Shown here: positions 1 through 8,334 of the stretch, in pieces
How the letters are laid out: the number at the start of each line of letters is the position of its first letter
How positions within the stretch are numbered: the stretch's first letter is position 1
Origin: Asterionellopsis glacialis
Lineage: Eukaryota; Bacillariophyta; Plagiogrammaphyceae; Rhaphoneidales; Asterionellopsidaceae
Reading direction: 5' to 3'
NCBI GenBank assembly: GCA_014885115.2
Contig: WKLE02000875.1
Coordinates: forward strand, 1 to 20,926
DNA length: 20,926 bases
Translations under genes and position numbers: made by a program
Notes under the pieces: model-generated
Seen by the model: the letters and a program-made list of their open reading frames with translations, nothing else
The model's database searches: none
Told to the model about the DNA's origin: nothing

Positions 1-1743
1 ATTTTCCTGCGAAAGCAGCTCAGAAAGGGTGGGACTCAAGGGCTGTGACGTAGGAAAGAATGATTGAGACGAAAGCAGCTGTTGCCCAGTGGAAGCTTCC
101 GTCGAGCTAAAAGTTGTGAAAAGTGGAGAAGTATTACTATTGGATAAATGTGGAAAGTTGTCATTCGTACCATCCATAGAATTTGCTGTAGGAGATGGGC
201 CAAGAAGAAAGCTGTCAGTACCTGTAACATTGGGAGAGAGCGGAAAGAAATCTCTGTTATTGTTTTCTTCTTCTTCTAGGGGAGCGAACGGGTCAAATGA
301 TGTTGTACCCTTCCCAGCACTATTGCTATATGTGCGATTTGGTGTTATGCCGAATGTAGATATTTCTTGCGGTGTTTTCTGGTGCTCGTCTGTTGGTGAA
401 GGGACCGACCATCTTTTATTGTTGAGAGTAGTAACTGCATTGCTTGGCGAAGTTCGAAAAGGAAAACTATCATTTGAAGGAGCCGAAATCATGGGGATAC
501 CACCGTTCTTCTTCACAGCCGGGGTATCCTTACCCGGAGCACGGAGTTGTGGTCTTCCATTGTTACTTTTGGCCTGGACAGGTGTTAGTTGCATCATGCG
601 CCCACTTCTTTGGTTTGGTGTGACTGAGACTGGGGATTTCGGAGATATACGTTGCTGTTGTGGTGGTTTATAGTCAAAAAATTCCAAATAGGAGTTTTTC
701 TTAGTAGGGGCCTTCCGTCGTCGGGATGTCCTTCGGATACTCGCCGCTTTGCTGGTATTGCTTAGATCACTGTCTTTTTGTGTGTATTTTTGCAGTTTCA
801 TGTCTTTTTCGGAGAGCGATAGGATTTGCAACCGTTCCGTACTTATGCGAGCCGCATGTGCCGAACACGGTAAAGCACTGAACTGACCACTTGGGTTACC
901 TGGACCACCAAAGCTTTGCCTCGTTGATTTCATTGCATTGTTTTTACGTCTGTATATTCCTCTACTGGTGAGATAGGATCTTTTGTTCTGTACGGAAATA
1001 TCAATTTTAGAGGTGTTTTCTTTATCACCCACGTCTCCCGATTTTCGTTCTTCGTCGTCCAGTAATAAAGTACTCGCTAGTAAATAGTTTGTAAAGAGTT
1101 TTGAGTTTTCATGAAACGGTGAAAATGCGGCAGCATTGAAATTGGAAAATATGTGCATACAGTCCTCCAGCAGTGGGATGGAAAATAGCAATGACGAATT
1201 ATTGGACAAGGACGTGGTTCCAATCCAAAAGATCACCGACTGAACTGTTTTTTCCAGTTTGGCAATGTGAGTGAGAGATTTTCTGGGTACTGCTGGCAAA
1301 CTAGATTTCGCCATGTTTGTCTTGGAGTGCAATAGGACAGAAGCACACCTTTGAACATCGGCAGAGTCGTTGACGATCAAACCATGCAATGCCATTCCGT
1401 TGGTAGTAGGGACACGGAATAGACTTTGCCGCGCAAGAAACGACCTTTCATCTTCTAACAATTGAGAGGAGACATCTGCTGCTGTTCCAGGTAGATCATT
1501 TGACCCTCCATGAATTCTATCTATATATTGATGCATATCCCGAATCGCAACAGTAGCTTCCGACTGTCCTATGGAACAAGTTGGCGATGCCAACCAAACG
1601 GATTCGACATCTCCACACTCGTCTTTACTGTTCTTTGAACCCGTCCTGCTATTGTTTTTCAAATATGAATTCTCATTTCTCACAATAACTGACACCCCAC
1701 AGAAGTCTCCTGTTGATGCAAATGGCGACTCTAATAGCTGCAT
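1..1743 (-). CDS. Unrecognised Ser/Asn/Pro-rich protein, 3' end beyond window
   Basis: The minus strand is open for 581 codons from an ATG at 1743 to the window edge, with no stop and no need for introns. An in-frame TAA four codons upstream of the ATG supports this start. I do not recognise the family. Residues about 150-250 are the most ordered part, with hydrophobic helical stretches such as QSVIFWIGTTSL and KLFTNYLLASTLLL followed by an acidic LLDDEER. Near residue 336-348 is a dense basic patch (RRTSRRRKAPTKK) that could be a nuclear localisation signal. The C-terminal 230 residues are low complexity, rich in S, T, N and P with many SP/TP dipeptides (possible proline-directed kinase sites) and an EEEENNN run. 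It is divergent from the protease gene across an 836-bp gap. A regulatory or cell-cycle protein is possible but not shown. I am confident that it is coding and have no support for a function. Confidence 0.7.
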   Translation of the reverse strand, partial: MQLLESPFASTGDFCGVSVIVRNENSYLKNNSRTGSKNSKDECGDVESVWLASPTCSIGQSEATVAIRDMHQYIDRIHGGSNDLPGTAADVSSQLLEDERSFLARQSLFRVPTTNGMALHGLIVNDSADVQRCASVLLHSKTNMAKSSLPAVPRKSLTHIAKLEKTVQSVIFWIGTTSLSNNSSLLFSIPLLEDCMHIFSNFNAAAFSPFHENSKLFTNYLLASTLLLDDEERKSGDVGDKENTSKIDISVQNKRSYLTSRGIYRRKNNAMKSTRQSFGGPGNPSGQFSALPCSAHAARISTERLQILSLSEKDMKLQKYTQKDSDLSNTSKAASIRRTSRRRKAPTKKNSYLEFFDYKPPQQQRISPKSPVSVTPNQRSGRMMQLTPVQAKSNNGRPQLRAPGKDTPAVKKNGGIPMISAPSNDSFPFRTSPSNAVTTLNNKRWSVPSPTDEHQKTPQEISTFGITPNRTYSNSAGKGTTSFDPFAPLEEEENNNRDFFPLSPNVTGTDSFLLGPSPTANSMDGTNDNFPHLSNSNTSPLFTTFSSTEASTGQQLLSSQSFFPTSQPLSPTLSELLSQEN

Positions 1744-2579
1744 TCTTTGTCTTTAGGGCGATGGTGATGTAGGCTAATACACTTCCTGTTGGCCGCTAGA
1801 TCATCATCATTAGTTTTTGATCGTGTGCAGGTCAGCAGTTTGCTCGCACTTACAATCAACATTGTATGTGGTTGTGACAGTTACTAGAAGTAGCTAAAAG
1901 ATTATTTTGTCCGTTATCTTTTATGGGCGGGTCTGTACCTGGTAGGTCCTTTAGGTCCTAGAGCTGCTAGATAGGGCTACTGACTAACTACCTGGTAGTC
2001 CTGTACAGGTACCTGTACTGTACGTGGTAACAGTTACCAAAGTACCTGGTACTGATTGTACCTGGTACCGGTAGTCTACAGTTACTAGTACCAGGTAGTG
2101 GCCCTAGATACCTGTAGAGAATGCGATCATGGTTCTCAAATGACTCACCCAGAATACGTCCAGAATACTCATCTCTGTATGTACCGGTGCGTACGTACCG
2201 ATAATAATCCATTGCTCATTAGCAGCATGTGCCTATCTTTTGAAAAAATGACACCAACCCGAGCTTCAACCCGTCATCCGTGTCCACTTTCGACGGCCCA
2301 CAAGACGACAGCCACATTGACCATAGAGCAATTGTCACACAAACCGATACCTGCAGTATTCCCCCCCCATAGAGGTCCTATCGGTCGGTTCCTACCAGCA
2401 AGCCTCCTATAATTGTTTAAATCCTGTGCATTGAACAATCTCAAAGGTTGTCAAAATCTCGTCCACGCAAGACTTTCTTTGTATCATACGACAGTTTATA
2501 CCTGATACAACGAGCAATTGAGAATCCTTTTTTTACGAACTGAACAATAGAATAGAGAAATAGAAGGGAAATATTGAGA
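1744..2579. promoter_or_regulatory. Divergent intergenic region with a cluster of TACCTGGTA words
   Basis: This 836-bp gap lies between two divergently transcribed genes, so it should hold both promoters. Between 1935 and 2116 it carries a dense group of the word gtacctggta and its reverse complement: 1935-1944, 1989-1997, 2042-2052, 2058-2069, 2088-2097 (inverted) and a partial copy at 2108-2116. The same stretch has a perfect 16-bp palindrome at 2003-2018. The rest, 2117-2579, shows no gene that I can support. The short open frames here use non-ATG starts or are made of the repeat words. Confidence 0.5.
1935..2116. repeat. Cluster of gtacctggta/taccaggtac short palindromic words
   Basis: At least six copies of a 9-12 bp near-palindromic word with core TACCTGGTA occur in 180 bp, in both orientations. 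They are interleaved with related variants: gtacaggtacctgtac at 2003-2018 and tggtaac-a-gttacca at 2025-2039. Isolated copies recur elsewhere in the window, at 7671-7680, 11198-11207, 16155-16165, 16330-16340, 16526-16535, 16981-16991, 19232-19240 and 19278-19288. All of these lie outside the coding regions called here. Confidence 0.7.
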
Positions 2580-4973
2580 ATGACTTTTTTGTCGCAGCTA
2601 TCACTTAAAATTTCCATTGCTTGGCTACTTTCAAAACCTCATAGAATAATTGCAGACTGTAATTGGAGTACTGATCCATGCTCGTTCCAGAAGAAATTCA
2701 ATTCCGAATGTGATGCAGGACTAGAAGATGACGATGGTGACCTTATTTGTCCTTTTGACTCAGATTGTTTTGATTGCTCAACAGATCCATGCCGCGAATT
2801 AGACTTTGCAGGTTGCAATGAATGTACCTCTATGCAGGGTTGTATGTGGTGTGCACATGATTCCATTTGTTCCTCCGTCCCCATGAGTCGTTCCCAATTT
2901 GCTCAAGTTGGAGCTATTACAAAGTGTTCGGAAGCCAGTTATGTATCTACGTGTGATTCGGAAACCAACAATGTTTTCAACGACCCACTTTATGACGCAC
3001 AATCATGGATATACGATCTCATTCGAATTGAAGAGGTATGGAAAGAAGGCATTACAGGCAATGGAATTCACGTAAGAATAAACGACCGAGGTGTTGACCA
3101 CTTACATCCCGATTTAGCAGAAAATTTTGACATCGACGCATCTTGTGAAGTGTACACCATTGAGTCTATCGATAAAGATCATGGCACTACTTGTGCAGCG
3201 ATAGCTGTCGCCAGTGCGAACAATAACGAATGCTCTGTTGGGATAGCACCGAACGCAACTTTGAGTTCATGTCGCGTGTTGGGAGACGAACCAACTCCCG
3301 AAACAGACGAGTTTGAATTTATATCGCACAAGTTAGAACGTCTGGACGTATCAAGTAATTCATGGGGTATTGATGCTTGTCGAAAAGACTATACAATGAG
3401 AAAAAATTTCGTAGATGAAGAAACTGGCAGCAACGTCTGCCCTTTTATGCGTTTTGGCGAGGGTTCACCATGCACACAGTCAGCGTGTAGGTCAGTAGAC
3501 TGGTCATCACATCAACGAGCACCTGATTGTGAAAGTGTCATTGTGGAGTATTGTGCGGGTGAGTACCAGGCTTTTGGAGGGGCAAAAAGCAATGGTGATT
3601 TGCCAGCATGCATGGAATTTCTAGATTTGTTTGTTAGTTGTGAATACAACACTTTAGGGGAATCAGCACAACAGAATCTAGTAAAAGGTATTACAGAAGG
3701 ACGCGACGGCAAGGGTGTGATTTATGTTTTTGCTGCAGGAAATGCCTACGCGGTGGGAGTGGACACGAACTTTGAAGGTTGGCTTAATACAAGGTTTACA
3801 ATTGCTGTTGGTGCTGTCGGAAAGCGTGGTTTGCACGCCTCTTATTCGACTCCGGGCGCCGCACTTTTCATTTCAGCACCTGGTGGCGACTTTGAATATG
3901 TCAGAGGTTTCCTAGTAGCAAAACCAGGAGGAGGTTGCAACGACGGTGGGATTGGTACATCGTTCTCAACACCAATCATATCTGGAGTCGTCGCTCTCAT
4001 GTTGGAAGTTAATCCCGATCTTGGATGGCGAGATGTCCAAGGTATTCTAGCAGCGACATCACAGAAAACGGACCCGAATGACTCTTCATGGATGACAAAT
4101 TCGGCTGGATTCCACCATTCCTATAAGTATGGATTTGGACTAGTCGATGCACAAGCAGCAGTAGAGGCTTCTCGAACGTGGGAGAACTTCGCAGATGAAG
4201 AGCAAATTATTGCTGAATCGGCCATTATTGATCTCAAGATTTCAGAATTCGAATCAACTTCAACGGGATTAATGATAGATACTGGCGATCGTCAAGTTGT
4301 GGCTGAATCAGTAGTAGTTTATGTAGATCTATTACATCCATCGCGAGGTGATTTAGAGATCATTCTGACATCGCCCAGCGGGACTGAGTCTATATTGCAT
4401 CCTAGTATGCGACCCGAGGCGAGTATTTCTTCGGCAGAAGAACGCTGGAAACTCATGACTGTTCGGAACTGGGGTGAGAAGTCGAAGGGTGAGTGGACTC
4501 TATCCGTACACGATCAGAAAGTAGGTGATCTTTTCAACAATTGCATTGACGAGCCAGACTGGTATTACTTTTTTGAGCAAGAAAAGAAAAACTGCAATGC
4601 TCTCGAGTTGGACGAAATATGCCTCGACGGTGGCAAGGGTCCTAACTGGGATGTCATGGAGGGGACTTTCAGAAATGCTGAGGGGTTAGAAGAAGCCCAA
4701 AAAGCATGTTGTGAGTGTGGGGGAGGCTTACTTCCATCAGAATTCCCGGATACTTTGGTCGCGTGGAAGTTGGTTATTTATGGGCGCGAGGTACCTATGA
4801 CGTTGCCCCCTTCAAACCAACCGTCATCACCACCAGCAGATCTAACAGAAACTCCGACAGCAACCCCACCGGAAAATATGGTGCCATCTAGCGCCTTGTC
4901 TAGTCACAGTCGCACTATGTGGGACCTTCTGTTGCCACTAGTAAGCGCAATTTTTATTTGTTTACAAGGATAA
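2580..4973 (+). CDS. Kexin-like subtilisin (S8B) protease with P domain and Cys-rich insertions
   Basis: Predicted secreted or surface endopeptidase of 797 residues, intronless. The ATG at 2580 has A at -3; a further 5' frame would need a TTG start. A hydrophobic N-terminus (about residues 5-20) may be a signal peptide. A Cys-rich module (about 25-110) stands where kexins have a pro-domain. The S8 catalytic domain starts near DPLYDAQSW. Its catalytic residues are visible: D169 (INDRGVD), H201 (DHGTTCA), oxyanion N388 (FAAGN) and S461 (GTSFSTP). A Cys-rich insertion of roughly 90 residues follows SWG (261-263). A P domain (about 550-737) contains NWGEKSKGEWTLSVHD and ends in WKLVIYG; it is split by a second Cys-rich insertion, residues 655-716, ending CCECGGG. 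A Pro/Thr-rich linker and a hydrophobic C-terminal tail (LLLPLVSAIFICL) suggest a GPI signal or a membrane anchor. The family call is strong. Substrate and location are inference. Confidence 0.9.
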   Translation: MTFLSQLSLKISIAWLLSKPHRIIADCNWSTDPCSFQKKFNSECDAGLEDDDGDLICPFDSDCFDCSTDPCRELDFAGCNECTSMQGCMWCAHDSICSSVPMSRSQFAQVGAITKCSEASYVSTCDSETNNVFNDPLYDAQSWIYDLIRIEEVWKEGITGNGIHVRINDRGVDHLHPDLAENFDIDASCEVYTIESIDKDHGTTCAAIAVASANNNECSVGIAPNATLSSCRVLGDEPTPETDEFEFISHKLERLDVSSNSWGIDACRKDYTMRKNFVDEETGSNVCPFMRFGEGSPCTQSACRSVDWSSHQRAPDCESVIVEYCAGEYQAFGGAKSNGDLPACMEFLDLFVSCEYNTLGESAQQNLVKGITEGRDGKGVIYVFAAGNAYAVGVDTNFEGWLNTRFTIAVGAVGKRGLHASYSTPGAALFISAPGGDFEYVRGFLVAKPGGGCNDGGIGTSFSTPIISGVVALMLEVNPDLGWRDVQGILAATSQKTDPNDSSWMTNSAGFHHSYKYGFGLVDAQAAVEASRTWENFADEEQIIAESAIIDLKISEFESTSTGLMIDTGDRQVVAESVVVYVDLLHPSRGDLEIILTSPSGTESILHPSMRPEASISSAEERWKLMTVRNWGEKSKGEWTLSVHDQKVGDLFNNCIDEPDWYYFFEQEKKNCNALELDEICLDGGKGPNWDVMEGTFRNAEGLEEAQKACCECGGGLLPSEFPDTLVAWKLVIYGREVPMTLPPSNQPSSPPADLTETPTATPPENMVPSSALSSHSRTMWDLLLPLVSAIFICLQG

Positions 4974-5686
4974 CAAGGATTGCTACGAAACGAATGGGCA
5001 GTTCGGACTTTTCCTTCTTAGCGGATAACTCTATTTTCAAATGGGCTTCTTGGGGGTATCGTCATACTCATTCCCCAGAAATACTTGGATGCCCTTCCTT
5101 GAAGGCATATCTACCATGAACTTGGAAGCTACCAAGTATAGTGTCGGAGGCCGCCAATCCAGTTGAACTTGTCAGAGCATTAAATAGGCAACCATTTCTC
5201 CCCTTACAAGCCTTTACTTTTTCGAGGTGTTAAAAGTACAAGTCAGGTCCTTCAAATCAGATTAATATATATCAAATGGATATCCATACAATGATTCTAC
5301 TAATAAACCTAAGTAAATTCTTTATTTCACTCTCTGTGCATGGCCATGGTGCTTATAGTTGTTGTAGTATCAGACACTGTTCAAGCTTTTGCAATATTGT
5401 TTAGATATGGTTACTGTGAGGTGGCTTGATGGCCTTCTACATAATATGGTCCTTCTGTTTGGTATTGCAAATTGGGCACCATCTGTTGAAAATGGTCTGT
5501 TCTCTTCCGTGCGATAAGGTCTGTCATCATTCAATCGAAATCATAAGGAAGAAAAAATGAGCTTCGAAGCTTGCTGGGTCAAGCCTGTGTCGGTATCATC
5601 AGTGACTCATTACTCACGACACTAAAAAGAAAATCACCAATCATGAACAAACGCGATTATTTAAAAAAACAAACACCCAGATAAAC
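4974..5686. other. Intergenic: protease 3' UTR and VDR promoter
   Basis: This 713-bp AT-rich gap lies between two same-strand genes. I see no gene. Two small things are visible near its right end: a 12-bp palindrome agcttcgaagct at about 5561-5572 and a bZIP/AP-1-like tgactca at about 5603. Both are within 130 bp of the VDR start codon. Their function is unknown. Confidence 0.4.
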
Positions 5687-7600
5687 ATGTCGACAGTGAG
5701 AAGACTTGAAACTTTGGTGGGAAGCTATACTTTTTTTACAACTAGAATATGGATTCTTGTGGCATCTGTAGCTGTTGTAGCGTCGTTTGAAACTCCTTCG
5801 ACACCTTTTTCAGGTCAAAGGACACTGTCGTTGTTCAGCAACAACCACTGTCGCACTCGCCAGCCCTTTGATAACAATGAATCCTGTCGCGGATTATTCC
5901 ATGGTGTTTATCGTGGATTTCCTTCCAAAAACCGGAAAGGATCAACTTCGATCAGGATGATGCAAACAATCGCTTCTACTTCCGTAGATGATTATTCTGG
6001 TTCAAACCAGAAAACCGCTCGAGTAATTTTTGTGTCAGGCACAGCTTCTTCCGGCTTTGGAAAGACATCACCAGAACCCAACCCCTCATGGTCAACTGTT
6101 GCAAACCAGCTAGCCCGTCGCCTCCCAAATTTTGCCGGAACTATTGATGGAGAAGACTTAATATCAGCACAATCCGTGGATGTCAGATCAGTCCAACCTA
6201 GTGATCTTTCAGATACCGACATCATCGTTGCTCTTGGCGTTTCAACTCTTGAAGAAGAGCAGTCTTTTTTATCTATGGTTGAAAAGATTTGCGGCAATAG
6301 CAGTGATCGAAATCCTGAACTGCGAGCCATATTGGCTGATCCATCATGCAGCGAAAAAATTCTTCAAAGTCGTTTTGCCGGGTCCTATCAAACTTCTTCC
6401 CCCTTGGCAGATCTGATTACCACCGTTGCGCCGTGGACTTCGGTTGCATCTGGAAAGCGTCTATTGGACAAAACTGACACACTCTTGTCACGGAAATCTT
6501 CCGAAGATTACATTTTTGCTGTTTTGTTTACAATTCATTCTTTAGTTACACCGGTTGATGTTGTAAAATCTGACATAAATCCCAGCTGGGAGAAGGGGCC
6601 CGTTCGTAACATTCAAGAGTTTGTCAAAATGACGGACTGTTGTGGACCACAGATATCAGCCGCCCTTACTGATCCACAAACAAAGAAAGCAATTGATCTT
6701 TTAAATGCTGTTGACCTTCGCGATCAGGTTGGCAGTTACCGTGTCATTGTATCCAATGAAACCCCTGAATTGGAGGACTTTACTCTTTGTATCCTTCAAC
6801 AAAATGATTGTTTCGGGTGTGACTCACCAATCCTCGATCGTCCACAGATTCCAATCATGAAGAAGTGGAGAGGCAAGCCCCTGGATCATGTTGCATCAAG
6901 ACAGATTTTAATTGGTCATCTTGACGATCCAGAGGCGCACCCGGAATGCACCCAGCGGAAGGATTGGTCGTGGAAAATCGTTGTGGGCGCCAACCCAGCT
7001 TATGATGCCTTTCCGATGCAGCATCAGATATTTTATCCCAGTGGCGGTCGAAGTAAATCAGCCCTTTGGTATGATCCTGTTTTTTGTGTCGAAACGCTGG
7101 ATGGAGATTTAGTTTGGTGCAAACGCCATTACCGATGCATACCGCGACAACACTGGTCAGAAAGGGACGAAGATTCTACCAGTACCACTCCCGGTGCTTG
7201 GACACTTAGTACTCTAGACAATGGTATGGTTAGCGAAGAAAAATGGACCACCGTAGATGCAGCAGACGACTTGAGTTGGGCAGTATTGCATTATTCCGGT
7301 GCAGCGAGAAGAGCAGGGCAGTCCTATGTGGGAGCATTGCTTTGTACACCAGATGGATTATGGCCTGAATCTGGGCGAACCGGGGAGGGATTGGAACAGA
7401 TACGAGCTGCATTTCAGAAATGTGATTTGGAGCTATGGGAATTATTTGGTGGATCGACTTCGAATAGCTTTATGTGGTCAAACACCTTTACTTCCTGGAA
7501 GGAAAATAACCCACCGCCCTTGAGTAAGATTGGTGACATTAGTATCACATCATGGAGAAAACGCGAAAGGGAAAAGGCATACAAGGCAAAAAATATCTAA
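5687..7600 (+). CDS. VDR: Violaxanthin de-epoxidase-related protein (VDR), plastid-targeted
   Basis: A 637-residue intronless protein that I recognise as the VDE-related (VDR) member of the lipocalin-type xanthophyll de-epoxidase group. VDE itself converts violaxanthin, or diadinoxanthin in diatoms, to de-epoxidised photoprotective pigments in the thylakoid lumen; the role of VDR is less certain. The N-terminus has a hydrophobic segment (about residues 20-33, IWILVASVAVVAS) followed by F34, which fits a diatom bipartite plastid presequence with an ASAF-type site. Residues about 105-330 form an N-terminal domain. A Cys-containing segment follows (FTLCILQQNDCFGCDSP, about 366-382). The lipocalin-like part includes VVGANPAYDAF (about 431-441), WYDPVF, VWCKRHYRCIP, and the VDR-typical WAVLHYSGA and YVGALLCTPDGLWP (about 531-560). 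The end is basic (RKREREKAYKAK). The start has AAAC before the ATG. No regulatory logic is evident beyond the upstream gap. Confidence 0.82.
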   Translation: MSTVRRLETLVGSYTFFTTRIWILVASVAVVASFETPSTPFSGQRTLSLFSNNHCRTRQPFDNNESCRGLFHGVYRGFPSKNRKGSTSIRMMQTIASTSVDDYSGSNQKTARVIFVSGTASSGFGKTSPEPNPSWSTVANQLARRLPNFAGTIDGEDLISAQSVDVRSVQPSDLSDTDIIVALGVSTLEEEQSFLSMVEKICGNSSDRNPELRAILADPSCSEKILQSRFAGSYQTSSPLADLITTVAPWTSVASGKRLLDKTDTLLSRKSSEDYIFAVLFTIHSLVTPVDVVKSDINPSWEKGPVRNIQEFVKMTDCCGPQISAALTDPQTKKAIDLLNAVDLRDQVGSYRVIVSNETPELEDFTLCILQQNDCFGCDSPILDRPQIPIMKKWRGKPLDHVASRQILIGHLDDPEAHPECTQRKDWSWKIVVGANPAYDAFPMQHQIFYPSGGRSKSALWYDPVFCVETLDGDLVWCKRHYRCIPRQHWSERDEDSTSTTPGAWTLSTLDNGMVSEEKWTTVDAADDLSWAVLHYSGAARRAGQSYVGALLCTPDGLWPESGRTGEGLEQIRAAFQKCDLELWELFGGSTSNSFMWSNTFTSWKENNPPPLSKIGDISITSWRKREREKAYKAKNI

Positions 7601-8334
7601 ATTTAATTGAGATTCATAGCATATATTATTATCTTTTAAAAATTAGATAGGGACGCTATAAAGGCTACATTACCAGGTATTGTTTGTAAACTGTTACTGG
7701 GAGTCCTAATTAAAACTAGTCCTTGTGAGTTGAGATAGGTAGATTTTCATGTTGTTCATATTCAATTGTCACTGTATGTGTTGATGTAGTTTTGGAGAAG
7801 TTGGGCGAAAAAGAAAGATTCGTCGTGTACAGCCTGTTTGGTGAGGATAATGTTGAATCATTTGCCTGTAAATAGTTTTCATAGTGAGGATGAAGATTGT
7901 ATTTGCTCACGAGGGTTGTATGTGATATTCGAAGATACATCAAAAGGCTTCAGTCAAGTTCATTAGGTCCTCTCTCTAGATAGTGTCTATCCTACCTTTA
8001 TCCTCAATGTCCTCAGCTGAGGACATACTTCACCCAATAGGGCAGTGGTCCTAGTTGATGTTGAGCACTCCCGGGCGTAATATACAGTATATCGAAACTT
8101 AACCTTCTTTTGCAACATCTGTTTGATGCATTTTCCCCAGTCGTGCTTAATTAATATCGGATGTTGAATGTAGTCGATCCTCAAGAACAAACTTTGCTTC
8201 AGACCCCCATCTCATCCAAAAATAGAGTATGCGCAAGAGCTTCAAAGCTACAAATTTATTTCTCAGTCGTTCGTCCTATTTCAAATACATCAAATGAAAG
8301 TAAAAACAAACGTATCCCATCTACATTATACACA
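7601..8334. other. Intergenic region with a 20-bp perfect palindrome
   Basis: This gap lies between the VDR stop and the preferred LRR start. It holds one taccaggtat word at 7671-7680, just after the VDR stop, and a 20-bp perfect palindrome at 8007-8026. An in-frame extension of the LRR frame to an ATG at 8161 exists. It is not LRR-like and that ATG has a poor context, so I treat it as 5' untranslated sequence. Minus-strand open frames at 7716-7943 and 7987-8190 have no recognisable content. Confidence 0.4.
8007..8026. repeat. 20-bp perfect palindrome
   Basis: The sequence atgtcctcagctgaggacat equals its own reverse complement. It lies about 310 bp upstream of the preferred LRR start. It could be a dimeric transcription-factor site or form a hairpin in RNA. 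No second copy was noticed in the window. Confidence 0.75.

Noticed and set aside
89..673. 194-codon plus-strand frame
   Set aside because: It is antisense to the 581-codon minus-strand frame, has no recognisable domain, and the minus strand has protein-like composition over a far longer stretch.
2098..2412. 104-codon plus-strand frame upstream of the protease
   Set aside because: It starts with GTG, overlaps the repeat words and has no domain.
8161..8334. 58-codon N-terminal extension of the LRR frame from an ATG at 8161
   Set aside because: The ATG context is weak (C at -3) and the extension is not LRR-like. The ATG at 8335 has A at -3 and begins near the first helix.
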